Below, one piece after another: positions 1-8,250 of a stretch of 39,327 nt of DNA. The position numbers and the translations under genes are program-made. Within the stretch, counting starts at the first letter, position 1, and each line of letters opens with the position of its first letter. The stretch spans positions 1-39,327 of the forward strand of contig JAFGSB010000087.1 in NCBI GenBank assembly GCA_016934825.1. The letters run 5' to 3'. The notes beneath the pieces were generated by a model. It had not been told where the DNA came from, searched no databases, and worked only from the letters and a program-made list of their open reading frames with translations. The stretch comes from Candidatus Zhuqueibacterota bacterium (lineage in GTDB: Bacteria > Zhuqueibacterota > Zhuqueibacteria > Residuimicrobiales > Krinioviventaceae).

Positions 1-35
1 AAATATAATAATTTTTCGAAATGTATGAAATGTAT

Positions 36-51
36 TTGAATATATATTCAA
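36..51. promoter_or_regulatory. 16-bp perfect palindrome upstream of TetR gene
   Basis: The sequence TTGAATATATATTCAA is a perfect inverted repeat about 110 bases before the regulator start. TetR-family proteins usually bind such palindromes near their own gene. Its TGAAT and ATTCA arms recur, with a 3-base spacer, before etfB (923-935) and before the fatty-acid operon (19160-19172). The role as operator is inferred. Confidence 0.45.
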
Positions 52-160
52 GCGGAACAAATTTTTACCGGGATAAAGTAATTTCTTTATTCTTATAATA
101 TAATTTAGTAATTTATTTATTCTAATTTTTTCAATAGAAAAAGACCGTCGGAGAAGATTA

Positions 161-742
161 ATGGATACTATAAAAAGAACAAAAATTTTAAAGGCAGCTA
201 TTAAAGTATTCGCAAAGGAAGGTTTTTTTAACGCCAAGGTTGAGCAAATTGCTAAATTGGCGGGCGTGGCTACCGGGACAACTTATCTTTATTTTGAAAA
301 TAAAGATGATATTCTCATCTCAATTTTTGAGGAAGAAATGATCCCGATTATTGAATCGATGAGAATTGCACTGAGTAAAAAAGAAACGGCCCGTGAAAAA
401 ATAACTGAAATTATTTTCAATCATCTGGAGATGATCCAGGAAAAACCGGATATGGCTCAACTATTGGAAATCGAATTGAGACAAAGCAGTAAATTTATTC
501 ATGGTTACCAGGGTACCAAGTTCAAGGAATACCTGGATATAATGGCCGCTGCTTTTGCGGAAGGTCAGGAGAACGGTGAATTCAGGGAGGATATTCAGCC
601 GACTATTTTTAAACAGATCCTCTTTGGCGCCATCGACCAACTGTCGATTAATTGGACATTGTCCAAATCAAAAAAAATTGATTTGAAATTATGCGCAGAT
701 CAAATCGCTGCCGTTATGTTGGATGGTATTACAAATAAATAA
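161..742 (+). CDS. TetR/AcrR-family transcriptional regulator (FadR-like)
   Basis: This 193-residue protein has the usual TetR size and plan. The N-terminal helix-turn-helix (about residues 8-52) has a recognition segment reading GVATGTTYLYFENKDDIL, which matches the family signature. The remaining all-helical part would hold the ligand pocket and dimer interface. It lies just upstream of, and co-oriented with, etfB-etfA and a membrane Fe-S oxidoreductase. That is the typical setting of FadR-type TetR repressors, which sense acyl-CoA and control beta-oxidation genes. The ligand cannot be read from sequence; acyl-CoA is inferred from context. A palindrome at 36-51 could mediate autoregulation, and similar palindromes stand before etfB and the fatty-acid operon. 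The start at 161 is supported by a GGAGAAG-type ribosome site about 8 bases upstream. Confidence 0.88.
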   Translation: MDTIKRTKILKAAIKVFAKEGFFNAKVEQIAKLAGVATGTTYLYFENKDDILISIFEEEMIPIIESMRIALSKKETAREKITEIIFNHLEMIQEKPDMAQLLEIELRQSSKFIHGYQGTKFKEYLDIMAAAFAEGQENGEFREDIQPTIFKQILFGAIDQLSINWTLSKSKKIDLKLCADQIAAVMLDGITNK

Positions 743-922
743 ATTGAATACCCTGTAAATTGTTACCTGATCCAAAATCCGTTTTGAATATTTTATTTTT
801 TTAATTCGCCTTTGAATAAACAGCAATTAATATTGTTTTAAATCCGGTTTATTTTTTCATATTATATTCAATTTTCCGGTTAATTATCAAAATAATATCC
901 CGAAGCAAAGACAGACATTAGC

Positions 923-935
923 TGAATGGAATTCA
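923..935. promoter_or_regulatory. palindrome TGAATGGAATTCA upstream of etfB promoter
   Basis: Two inverted 5-base arms are separated by 3 bases and end 8 bases before the -35 element of the etfB promoter. The same element with one base changed lies before the fatty-acid operon at 19160-19172. It is a candidate site for the TetR regulator encoded at 161-742. The rest of the 295-base spacer is AT-rich and holds several isolated TGAAT or ATTCA half-sites. Confidence 0.45.
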
Positions 936-943
936 AAATGTGT

Positions 944-972
944 TTGACTTTCCTGCTATATCTTTTTATATT
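944..972 (+). promoter_or_regulatory. sigma-70-type promoter for etfBA operon
   Basis: TTGACT (944-949) and TATATT (967-972) are separated by exactly 17 bases, each one mismatch from the housekeeping consensus. Transcription would start near 979, leaving a leader of about 60 bases before the GTG start of etfB. Confidence 0.65.
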
Positions 973-1037
973 ATTTTCTTTAAAATTTTTTATGATTTGA
1001 CTGAAATGTGTTTAAAAATAATAATGTGGAGGTATAA

Positions 1038-1790
1038 GTGAAAATAATTGTATGCCTGAAACAAGTTCCGGATACGGAAGCGAATATTAAAATCGACACG
1101 AACGGAAAATCGATCTCTGAAGCCGGAATAAAATTTATTATCAATCCATATTCCGAATATGCCATAGAAGAAGCGATAAGGTTAAAAGAAGCGGGTAAAG
1201 CGGAATCGATTACAGCGGTTAGTTGGGGACCCGAGCGTGTATCCGAGGCCTTAAAAACCGCATTAGCTATGGGAGTCGACGACGTTTTGTTGCTCAAGAC
1301 CGATAGTTATTCTGTCGACAGTTTTGCTACCGCCGGGATTCTTGCCGCAAAATTAAAAACCATGGAATATGATTTGATTTTAATGGGAAAAGAAACGATC
1401 GATGACGGCAGTATGCAAATTGGTCCGATGCTAAGTGAACTGTTAAATATTCCCTGTGTAACCGTTGTAACCAAACTCGATGTTGATGGTGAACATGTTA
1501 CGGTGAAAAGAGAAGTTGAGGGCGGATCCGAGATTATTGAAACGTCAACTCCCTGTATTATAACCTGCCAGAAAGGATTAAATGAACCGCGTTATCCGTC
1601 CATTCGCGGTGTGATGATGGCGAAGAAAAAACAGGTGACCACGGAACAGGTAAGTTTTGAGGGCGAAAACCTTTCTATCAACAAGTTATCTTATCCCGCA
1701 GCCCGTAGCGAAGGAAAAGTTGTGGGTGAAGGAGCGGATGCGGTTGCGGAACTGGTTCGGTTGCTTCGCGAAGAAGCCAAGGTCTTATAA
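1038..1790 (+). CDS. etfB: electron transfer flavoprotein, beta subunit
   Basis: EtfB is the AMP-binding subunit of the soluble heterodimer that takes electrons from acyl-CoA dehydrogenases. The 250-residue length is normal. The N-terminus IIVCLKQVPDTE and the segment GKETIDDGSMQIGPML are family hallmarks, the latter matching the nucleotide-binding loop. Translation starts at a GTG preceded by a strong GGAGG at 1028-1032. etfA follows after 37 bases with its own ribosome site, and the membrane Fe-S partner follows that. No acyl-CoA dehydrogenase is adjacent; one is encoded at 27252-28412. No NADH-binding bifurcation partner is visible, so a simple electron carrier is more likely than a bifurcating Etf, but this is inference. 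Confidence 0.96.
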   Translation: MKIIVCLKQVPDTEANIKIDTNGKSISEAGIKFIINPYSEYAIEEAIRLKEAGKAESITAVSWGPERVSEALKTALAMGVDDVLLLKTDSYSVDSFATAGILAAKLKTMEYDLILMGKETIDDGSMQIGPMLSELLNIPCVTVVTKLDVDGEHVTVKREVEGGSEIIETSTPCIITCQKGLNEPRYPSIRGVMMAKKKQVTTEQVSFEGENLSINKLSYPAARSEGKVVGEGADAVAELVRLLREEAKVL

Positions 1791-1827
1791 TACTTAATTT
1801 GTTTATGAATATTGGAGGTTAATATAA

Positions 1828-2796
1828 ATGTCAGCAATCCTTGTAGTTACTGAATTACAGAACAATGAATTTAAAAAATCCTCATTCGAAACCGTTTCAC
1901 AGGCAAGACGTCTGGCAGATTCGCTTGGTCAAACCGTTACTGCCCTGGTAATCGGTTCTGATGTTAAGGCAAAGGCGGCTTCCCTCGGCGAATATGGCGC
2001 GGATCAGGTTTTGACGGCAGAGGACACCAAATTGGAAAATTTTAATCCCGATTATTATAAAACGATCGTAATTGAGGCGGTGAAAAAAGTATCCCCTGAA
2101 ATCGTTTTGTTTATTGCAACTCTTCAGGGTCGTGACCTGGCGCCTCGTGTCGCCGCGGCGCTGGAAACAGGTCTGGCATCCGACTGCACGGGTCTCGAAG
2201 TCGTTGATGGCAGTCTCGAGATCGAACATCCTCTTTATGCGGGTAAAGTTTTTGCCAAACTTTCTCTGGAGTCGCCCGTGAAAATACTATCGTTAAGACC
2301 GGGTGTTTTTGAAGCAAAGATGAACGGTAAACAAGCTGTTGTAAATTCTTTGGAACTGCCCGCGCTTGAAAGCAGGATCAAAATTAAAGAAATAAATAAA
2401 ACCGGTGGAGATAAACTTGATGTCACCGAGGCTGATATAATCGTCACCGGGGGCCGCGGAGTGCGCTCGGCTGAAAATTTTAAAATTATTGAAGAACTTG
2501 CGACCGTGCTGAACGCTGCTGTGGGCGCTACACGTGCGGTGGTGGATTCGGAATGGCGTCCCCATGACGAACAGGTCGGGCAAACCGGTAAGGTTGTATC
2601 ACCCTCTCTTTATATTATGTGCGGCGCTTCGGGCTCGATTCAGCATTGGGCCGGCATGTCGGGTTCCAAATGCATAGTCGCTGTAAATAAAGATCCGGAA
2701 GCACCGATCATCAAACGCGCCGATTACAGCATTGTCGGCGACCTGTTTGAAGTTGTTCCTGCCTTGACTCAGGAGATCAAAAAGATCAAAGGCTGA
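1828..2796 (+). CDS. etfA: electron transfer flavoprotein, alpha subunit
   Basis: EtfA carries the redox-active FAD. The 322-residue protein shows the normal two-part layout: a variable N-terminal domain (about 1-190), then the conserved FAD domain. The latter contains GGRGVRSAENF, VGATRAVVDSEW, QVGQTGKVVSP and the CGASGSIQHWAGM segment, which are diagnostic for the family. The start at 1828 is preceded by TTGGAGGT. It forms an operon with etfB upstream and the membrane-bound Fe-S oxidoreductase downstream, 51 bases away. The predicted path is acyl-CoA dehydrogenase to EtfAB to membrane oxidoreductase to menaquinone. Confidence 0.96.
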   Translation: MSAILVVTELQNNEFKKSSFETVSQARRLADSLGQTVTALVIGSDVKAKAASLGEYGADQVLTAEDTKLENFNPDYYKTIVIEAVKKVSPEIVLFIATLQGRDLAPRVAAALETGLASDCTGLEVVDGSLEIEHPLYAGKVFAKLSLESPVKILSLRPGVFEAKMNGKQAVVNSLELPALESRIKIKEINKTGGDKLDVTEADIIVTGGRGVRSAENFKIIEELATVLNAAVGATRAVVDSEWRPHDEQVGQTGKVVSPSLYIMCGASGSIQHWAGMSGSKCIVAVNKDPEAPIIKRADYSIVGDLFEVVPALTQEIKKIKG

Positions 2797-2847
2797 TTTT
2801 GTTGTTCAAATAAACGATTATTTTAACACCAGCGAAGGGAGTTTCAC

Positions 2848-4833
2848 TTGTTAAATCTGTTTGGTCAAATTGTATTGCTGTTATGTATATTGGCGTCAAC
2901 GGGATTCTTTTTCCTGGAAGTGAGGAAACGATACCGTCTGGTCAAAACCGGACTGAAGGATGAAAAACGATGGGATAAACCGGTAAAACGACTGGGTTTT
3001 GTCGTTGCCAGGGTAGCCACACAGTTGTGTTCTATCAAGGATCGTCCCGTTGTCGGCGTGATGCACGCGTTTGTGTTCTGGGGATTTGTTTTCTTTACGG
3101 TCGCAACAATCAATCACGTCGGCGGGGCTTTTGGGAAGGGATTTTCACTTTGGGGAAAAGGTCTGTTTAACGATCTCTGGTTTCTTGGCGTGGATATCAT
3201 TGCGGTATTCTGCATTATCGGCACAATTTATCTGGCAGTACGCCGTTATTTTGTTAAACCGATCGCCATAACCAAACCCATGCCCATATCCCGTTCTCCG
3301 CAAAGCGCGATTGTTTTATCTTTAATATTTGGTTTAATGCTGACTTATCTGTTAAACCAGGGCGCGGAGATCATTTTAATTGGCGAGTCTTTTGCCAAAT
3401 GGATGCCCTTTACCAGGGCGACCGTTCCGCTTATGGCCGGAATGAGCGCTGGTTCACTACATATTTTGAATTCTTTTTTCTGGTGGTCGCATATTTTAAT
3501 GGTACTCGCTTTTTTGGTGTTTATCCCGCATTCGAAGCACTTTCATCTGCTTGCGGGTCCGATCAATATTTTTTTGCGCAGCCATGATCCGATAGGCACT
3601 TTAAAAAAGGTTGATTTCGAAAAGGTAGAGGAATTCGGCGTTACCAACGTCAACCAGTTCCAGTGGAAAAATATCATTGATTTTTTCTCATGTGTTGATT
3701 GCGGACGCTGCCAGGATGTCTGCCCGGCTTTTCAAAGCGATAAGGCTTTATCTCCAAAAGTGATTATGATGAGTCTGAGAAAACATATTCTGCATGAAAG
3801 CGACAATCTGCTATCCGGGAATGCGCCCGCGGAACCGGTAATGGACAAATGGATCACGGCGGATGAGATCTGGGCCTGCACAACCTGCGGCGCATGCATG
3901 GAAGCCTGTCCCGTTTCCAATGAGCATATACCGACAATACTGGAGCTGCGCCGCGCACAAATGATGATGGAAAATAAATTTCCGCAGGAGTTGAACCCGG
4001 CTTTTAAAGGCCTGGAGACGAATTCCAATCCCTGGAACATGGGCAGCAGCACACGCGCCGACTGGACCGAAGGTTTTGAGGTCCCCATCATGGCCGAAAA
4101 ACAGGAAGTGGATTATCTCTGGTACGTCGGGTGCGCCGGTTCTTTTGACGACAGGGGAAAGGAGATATCAAAGGCGTTCGCGAAAATACTCAATAAAGCC
4201 GGCGTCAGTTACGCTATTTTGGGTGAAGAGGAGGGTTGCTGTGGAGATCCCGCGCGCCGGGTCGGCAATGAATACCTGTTCCAGATGAACGCCGAACAGA
4301 ATATTGAAACATTTAAACAATATAAATTTAAAAAAATTGTTACCTGTTGTCCGCATGGTTACCATATATTGAAAAATGAATATAACGAATTCGGCGGTCA
4401 ATATGAGGTCGTCCATCATTCACAGTTGCTTGCCGAGCTTATCAGTTCGGGTAAGATTGAATTAACTCAAAATGGCAACGGAATAATTACTTTTCATGAT
4501 TCCTGTTATCTCGGCAGATATAATCAAATTTTTGATGAACCGCGCAGTATATTAAGAGCCGCAACCAAACAGGAAATAGTTGAAATGCCTCGAGCGAAAA
4601 CAAAAAGTTTTTGCTGCGGCGCCGGCGGCGGACGAATGTTCATGGAAGAAACCGAAGGCAAACGCATCAATCATATTCGTGTCGAGGAAGCTCAAAAAAC
4701 CGGCGCTGCAACCGTCGGAACGGCCTGTCCGTTCTGTATGAGTATGTTTGATGACGGCATAAAAGAAAAAGGAATCGAGGACAAATTAAAGGTTCAGGAT
4801 ATCGCCCAGATTATCGCAAACGCGATGAGTTGA
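2848..4833 (+). CDS. membrane-bound Fe-S oxidoreductase, ETF:quinone type
   Basis: The protein (661 residues, TTG start with GAAGGGAG upstream) has an N-terminal membrane part of about 245 residues resembling the cytochrome-b-like gamma subunit of nitrate reductase. Two ferredoxin-type 4Fe-4S motifs follow, beginning at Cys282 (CVDCGRCQDVCP) and Cys344 (CTTCGACMEACPVS). Two CCG domains come next, with GCCGDPARR...CCPHGYH and FCCGAGGG...ACPFCMSM, as in HdrB/HdrD. Proteins of this build encoded beside etfBA (the DUF224 proteins of syntrophs are the known example) pass electrons between EtfAB and menaquinone. The direct etfA neighbour supports the same role here. It is not the flavin-type mitochondrial ETF-QO. 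An HdrD-like activity on another disulfide is less likely. Confidence 0.88.
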   Translation: MLNLFGQIVLLLCILASTGFFFLEVRKRYRLVKTGLKDEKRWDKPVKRLGFVVARVATQLCSIKDRPVVGVMHAFVFWGFVFFTVATINHVGGAFGKGFSLWGKGLFNDLWFLGVDIIAVFCIIGTIYLAVRRYFVKPIAITKPMPISRSPQSAIVLSLIFGLMLTYLLNQGAEIILIGESFAKWMPFTRATVPLMAGMSAGSLHILNSFFWWSHILMVLAFLVFIPHSKHFHLLAGPINIFLRSHDPIGTLKKVDFEKVEEFGVTNVNQFQWKNIIDFFSCVDCGRCQDVCPAFQSDKALSPKVIMMSLRKHILHESDNLLSGNAPAEPVMDKWITADEIWACTTCGACMEACPVSNEHIPTILELRRAQMMMENKFPQELNPAFKGLETNSNPWNMGSSTRADWTEGFEVPIMAEKQEVDYLWYVGCAGSFDDRGKEISKAFAKILNKAGVSYAILGEEEGCCGDPARRVGNEYLFQMNAEQNIETFKQYKFKKIVTCCPHGYHILKNEYNEFGGQYEVVHHSQLLAELISSGKIELTQNGNGIITFHDSCYLGRYNQIFDEPRSILRAATKQEIVEMPRAKTKSFCCGAGGGRMFMEETEGKRINHIRVEEAQKTGAATVGTACPFCMSMFDDGIKEKGIEDKLKVQDIAQIIANAMS

Positions 4834-4910
4834 TCTATTACAAACATATTTGATAAAATCCTTGCCGGTATGGTTGTATAATCTGCAATAAATGTATGGT
4901 TATTATACTC

Positions 4911-4946
4911 GGGGAGGATTTTTTTATGCCGGTTACAATTTTTTAA
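4911..4946 (+). other. six-codon minigene with strong ribosome site before thiI
   Basis: GGGGAGG (4911-4917) lies 8 bases before ATG at 4926, which opens a frame encoding only MPVTIF and then TAA (4944-4946). The thiI start 38 bases downstream has a much weaker ribosome site. It could be a regulatory leader frame or the remains of a former start region. Confidence 0.3.
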
Positions 4947-4983
4947 ATGTGATGCGGTTATTTATTTATAAATTGAGAGCAGA

Positions 4984-6195
4984 ATGAATAATCAAAAGAC
5001 AATCAGTTCAGCGTCGGAAAATACGATTAAAATACTTGTTCATTACAGTGAAGTCGGCCTGAAAGGTAAAAACCGGGGATTTTTTGAAAACAAGCTGAAA
5101 CAAAATATCAAACTTGCATTGCGGGATATAACTCATGTCAATATCAGGAATGAATATGGAAGATTTATTCTGAATATAGAAGCAACAGATAAATTACCGC
5201 AGATTGTGGAACGTTTAAAAAAAATCATCGGTATAGCGCATTTTAATGTTGCTTATCCCGGCAGTACCGATGTTGAAAATTTAAAAGATCAGGTTTTGGA
5301 ACGTATAAAGGAATTTCAGTTTGATTCCTTTAAAATACAAACCCGCCGGTCAGACAAGCAATATCCTTTAACTTCGGTGGAAGTGAACCGGATAGTCGGA
5401 GCGCGGATTGTTGAAGCGCTGAATAAAAAGGTCGATCTGAAAAACCCAGGGATGACCTGTACCATTGAAATTTTTAACAAGCAGATCTATTTTTCATTTG
5501 AAAAAATTCCCGGTCTTCGCGGACTGCCGGTCGGAACCAGCGGTAAAGTTGTCAGTTTATTGTCATCCGGTATTGATTCGCCGGTCGCGGCTTACCGTAT
5601 GATGACAAGGGGCTGCCGTGTTATATTTGTTCATTTTCACAGTTTCCCGTTTACGGAAAAATCATCCTATTACAACACCCAGATACTCGCTAAAAAATTA
5701 ACAGCGTATCAATATAAAAGTGTCGTCTATTTTGTACCGCTGGCCAGGATACAGGAAGCCATTATTCTAAGCGTACATCCGAAATTCAGAATTATTATGT
5801 ACCGGCGGATGATGTACAGGATCGCGGAACTTGTTGCCCGAAAGGAAAACGCCAAAGCCCTGGTTACCGGAGAAAGCGTCGGACAGGTTGCCAGTCAAAC
5901 TCTTGAAAATATAATTGCCATATCCGAAGTCGTCTCTCTGCCGGTTCTGCGGCCCCTGATCGGTTCGGACAAGGAAGAGATCATTGAACAGGCGCAAAAT
6001 CTGGGAACGTTTCAAACCTCAATTGAACCGTACGATGACTGCTGCAGTTACCTGCTCCCCAAAAGTCCCGAGACCAAAGCAAAACTGGAACAAGTCCATG
6101 CCGCCGAAGCGCGGATAGACAATTGGGAAGAACTCGTACAAAATGCCCTTCGTGAATCCGAAATCGAGATTTTTCGTTTTCCCGAACAAGGCTGA
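4984..6195 (+). CDS. thiI: tRNA 4-thiouridine sulfurtransferase ThiI
   Basis: ThiI adenylates U8 of tRNA and transfers sulfur to it, and in some bacteria also supplies sulfur for thiamin. The 403-residue protein has an N-terminal ferredoxin-like and THUMP region (about 15-180), then the PP-loop ATPase with LLSSGIDSPVAAY near residue 194. It ends shortly after the DDCCSYLLPKSP motif (Cys353-Cys354). There is no C-terminal rhodanese domain, so it is the short form, which takes sulfur from a separate partner. The opening HYSEVGLKGKNRGFFE is a clear family signature. The first Gly of the usual SGGxDS loop is Ser, a variant I associate with archaeal-type ThiI. It stands alone between the etf operon and the secreted-protein block. 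Confidence 0.94.
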   Translation: MNNQKTISSASENTIKILVHYSEVGLKGKNRGFFENKLKQNIKLALRDITHVNIRNEYGRFILNIEATDKLPQIVERLKKIIGIAHFNVAYPGSTDVENLKDQVLERIKEFQFDSFKIQTRRSDKQYPLTSVEVNRIVGARIVEALNKKVDLKNPGMTCTIEIFNKQIYFSFEKIPGLRGLPVGTSGKVVSLLSSGIDSPVAAYRMMTRGCRVIFVHFHSFPFTEKSSYYNTQILAKKLTAYQYKSVVYFVPLARIQEAIILSVHPKFRIIMYRRMMYRIAELVARKENAKALVTGESVGQVASQTLENIIAISEVVSLPVLRPLIGSDKEEIIEQAQNLGTFQTSIEPYDDCCSYLLPKSPETKAKLEQVHAAEARIDNWEELVQNALRESEIEIFRFPEQG

Positions 6196-6265
6196 CATAC
6201 TTTTAAATTACCGGCAATAAAATTTTTCCCCCTTATTTTTTCCCAAAAAGATAGAATTATAAATA

Positions 6266-6281
6266 TCCGGTAAAAGCCGGA
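6266..6281. repeat. short hairpin TCCGG/CCGGA after thiI
   Basis: TCCGG and CCGGA arms enclose a 6-base loop. The same core with longer arms occurs at 7941-7960. No T-tract follows, so it is a weak terminator candidate at best. The 385-base gap after thiI is otherwise AT-rich and holds only the promoter at 6469. Confidence 0.3.
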
Positions 6282-6468
6282 CATAGGAGATTTATTTTAA
6301 AATTAAATTTTTGTCAAATTTTTGCGAATTAAATGTGTTTTTTGTTAAAAACATATCTTAAGGTATGATGTTTGCAATGTTTTATTCATACTAAATTGTT
6401 GTATTTGTCGGGTAAACTAAAATTATATTTTTTATTTACCGCTAATTTGATAAAAAAGTAAAAAATAC

Positions 6469-6498
6469 TTGACAAATAATTATTTTTTTTTTACTTTG
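6469..6498 (+). promoter_or_regulatory. promoter for the LamG secreted protein
   Basis: TTGACA (6469-6474) is followed after 17 bases by TACTTT (6492-6497). The -10 region ends in TTTG, which also resembles the TAnnTTTG element of Bacteroidetes-type promoters. The leader would be about 75 bases, with GGAGGA 8 bases before the start at 6581. Confidence 0.5.
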
Positions 6499-6580
6499 TC
6501 TATATATTGATGTATTATGCCTCTTTTTATCAATATTTAGACATTATGTTGACATATTTATAAAACCGGAGGAATCTACC

Positions 6581-7930
6581 ATGAAACATTTGGTTACACT
6601 TTTTACTTTTATAATGATAACATCCGGTATGATCTTTGCCCAGGGGGCGGGCAACGCGCTTGAATTTAATGGAACCGATTATGTGAATTGCGGCAGCAGC
6701 AGCAGTTTGAAGCCGAGCGATGTTTTGACGATAGAAGCCTGGGTAAGACCGGATGATGATTCTCATGCGGGCGGTGGTGACGGATTAGTTGTTTCCGATG
6801 GCGACGGCAGTGCGACCGGTGTAAATCTGGATCTGCAAACATCTCAGGTACCTTATTGTATTATCAATACTGCTGATGGACTAAAATCAGTTTCCGGCAA
6901 TGCTATATCTCCTGCAACCTGGGAGCACGTGGCCTTTGTTTTTTCTCCTGTCGGTTTATTTCTATACCAGAATGGAAGTCTGGTTGATTCGGAGCCGTTC
7001 CCGTCAGGTTCAAATTCTATTGTAACAACGGCCAATAATTTTTATATTGGTTCAAAGGGAAGTGGAACCGATCGACGATTTTTGGGCGATATCGATGAAG
7101 TGCGTGTCTGGCACGCGGCATTGACTCAGCCCAATATCAATGCCTGGAAAAGTAAACCCGTTACGTCGTCACACCCGAACTGGGGTAATATGGTATCCTA
7201 TTACAAGTTTGATGAGGATAAAGTTGGTCAAACAACCGGAACGTGTGTTGACAGTAAAGGCTCAAACGATGGCACGAACAGCGGCGCTTTATGGTTTACC
7301 AATAATGATCTTCCACTGCCCGTTGAGCTGACTTCCTTCAAAGTAAATCCGGCGCCAGATGGAAGCGGTATTGAACTGCATTGGATAACTGCGAGCGAAC
7401 TGGACAACCTGGGTTTCGAGATCATCCGGCGGGAAAATATCGGTGAAACCTGGCAGGTCATTGCCAGCTACAAAACGTACCCGGAGCTTGAAGGACAGGG
7501 CACGGTGACTTACGAAACCCATTATAATTATACGGATCGAAACGTCGATAAAAACAGGGCATATCAATACAGTATTGTCAGTGTGAATGTGAATGGTGAT
7601 AGGGATTACAGTCAGGCTGTGGAAATTTCTCTCTCCGGAGTTACGGTTACGGATTTTAAACTGTACCCGGCGTATCCTAATCCCTTCAATCCATCAACGG
7701 TTATTTCATATTTTTTGAAAAACGAATGCGAGGTCAATCTTCGAGTTGTCGATATTCATGGCAGAGCAGTTCGTACATTGCGTGATGGTCTTTTGCATAA
7801 TTCCGGTTTTTATTCGGTGACCTGGGATGGTTTTAGTGACGAAGGCCTGCGCATATCCAGCGGCGTCTATTTTATTATTTTGGAGGCCGGTCGATTTTCC
7901 GGTTCTCAAAAGGTTTTATTTTTGAAATAA
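6581..7930 (+). CDS. secreted LamG/concanavalin-like protein with T9SS sorting domain
   Basis: A clear signal peptide (MKHLVTLFTFIMITSGMIFAQ) opens this 449-residue protein. Residues about 22-195 form a LamG-like jelly-roll domain, with NALEFNGTDYVNCG, LTIEAWVRPDD and FLGDIDEVRVWHAAL as typical strands; such domains bind glycans or proteins. A middle region (about 250-360, starting PLPVELTSFKV) is the linker or fibronectin-like domain usually found before sorting signals. The last 80 residues, from YPAYPNPFNPSTVISYF to the end, are a type IX secretion sorting domain, so the protein should be exported and fixed to the surface. The ligand is unknown. An excellent ribosome site (CCGGAGGA) supports the start. 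Confidence 0.85.
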   Translation: MKHLVTLFTFIMITSGMIFAQGAGNALEFNGTDYVNCGSSSSLKPSDVLTIEAWVRPDDDSHAGGGDGLVVSDGDGSATGVNLDLQTSQVPYCIINTADGLKSVSGNAISPATWEHVAFVFSPVGLFLYQNGSLVDSEPFPSGSNSIVTTANNFYIGSKGSGTDRRFLGDIDEVRVWHAALTQPNINAWKSKPVTSSHPNWGNMVSYYKFDEDKVGQTTGTCVDSKGSNDGTNSGALWFTNNDLPLPVELTSFKVNPAPDGSGIELHWITASELDNLGFEIIRRENIGETWQVIASYKTYPELEGQGTVTYETHYNYTDRNVDKNRAYQYSIVSVNVNGDRDYSQAVEISLSGVTVTDFKLYPAYPNPFNPSTVISYFLKNECEVNLRVVDIHGRAVRTLRDGLLHNSGFYSVTWDGFSDEGLRISSGVYFIILEAGRFSGSQKVLFLK

Positions 7931-7940
7931 TAAAAACCGG

Positions 7941-7960
7941 TGTCCGGTCAAGCCCGGACA
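7941..7960. repeat. hairpin TGTCCGG/CCGGACA after the LamG gene
   Basis: A perfect 7-bp stem with a 6-base loop begins 10 bases after the stop codon. It lacks a following T-run. It may protect the 3' end or act as a weak terminator; the strong terminator comes 190 bases later. Confidence 0.35.
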
Positions 7961-8137
7961 TATCATTCTAAACTTGTTGTAAACATAGCGTATAATTATT
8001 TTGAACATGGTAATTCAGATCAGATAGAGCCCATGAACCGGATACCGGTTTTTTATAAATAATTGTCTTTTTTACTTTAAGATTCGACTTTTTTATTTCT
8101 TGATATGAAATGGCCATTGGGGATTTGAAAATAGTTA

Positions 8138-8153
8138 TGGCACAAAAAATGCA
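8138..8153 (+). promoter_or_regulatory. sigma-54-type promoter (-24/-12) for the subtilase operon
   Basis: TGGCAC (8138-8143) and TGCA (8150-8153) place GG and GC exactly 10 bases apart, matching TGGCAC-N5-TTGCA with one mismatch. The start point would be near 8164, inside the loop of the terminator at 8152-8191. No enhancer-binding regulator is encoded in the window. Confidence 0.5.
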
Positions 8154-8191
8154 CATCAGAGATTACATTTAACTCTGATGTGTTTTTTTTT
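8152..8191 (+). terminator. strong intrinsic terminator after the LamG gene
   Basis: A perfect 10-bp stem (CACATCAGAG with CTCTGATGTG, 11-base loop) is followed by nine T residues. It separates the LamG gene from the subtilase gene. The 5' arm overlaps the -12 element of the sigma-54-like promoter. Confidence 0.85.
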
Positions 8192-8250
8192 AGGGGGGTA
8201 TGTGTGAAATTTATAAGGATTTATAATTTAAAATTTTAAATGGGAGAAAA

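Noticed and set aside
980-1297. 105-codon minus-strand open frame over the etfB start
   Set aside because: It runs through the etfB promoter region and coding start in antisense and resembles no known family.
4850-4882. TTGATA...TATAAT as a thiI promoter
   Set aside because: The -10 box is perfect, but the spacing to any -35-like box is 9 or 21 bases, so I do not call it.
7941-7960. Hairpin after the LamG gene as the main terminator
   Set aside because: It has no T-tract, whereas the hairpin at 8152-8191 has a 10-bp stem and nine T residues.
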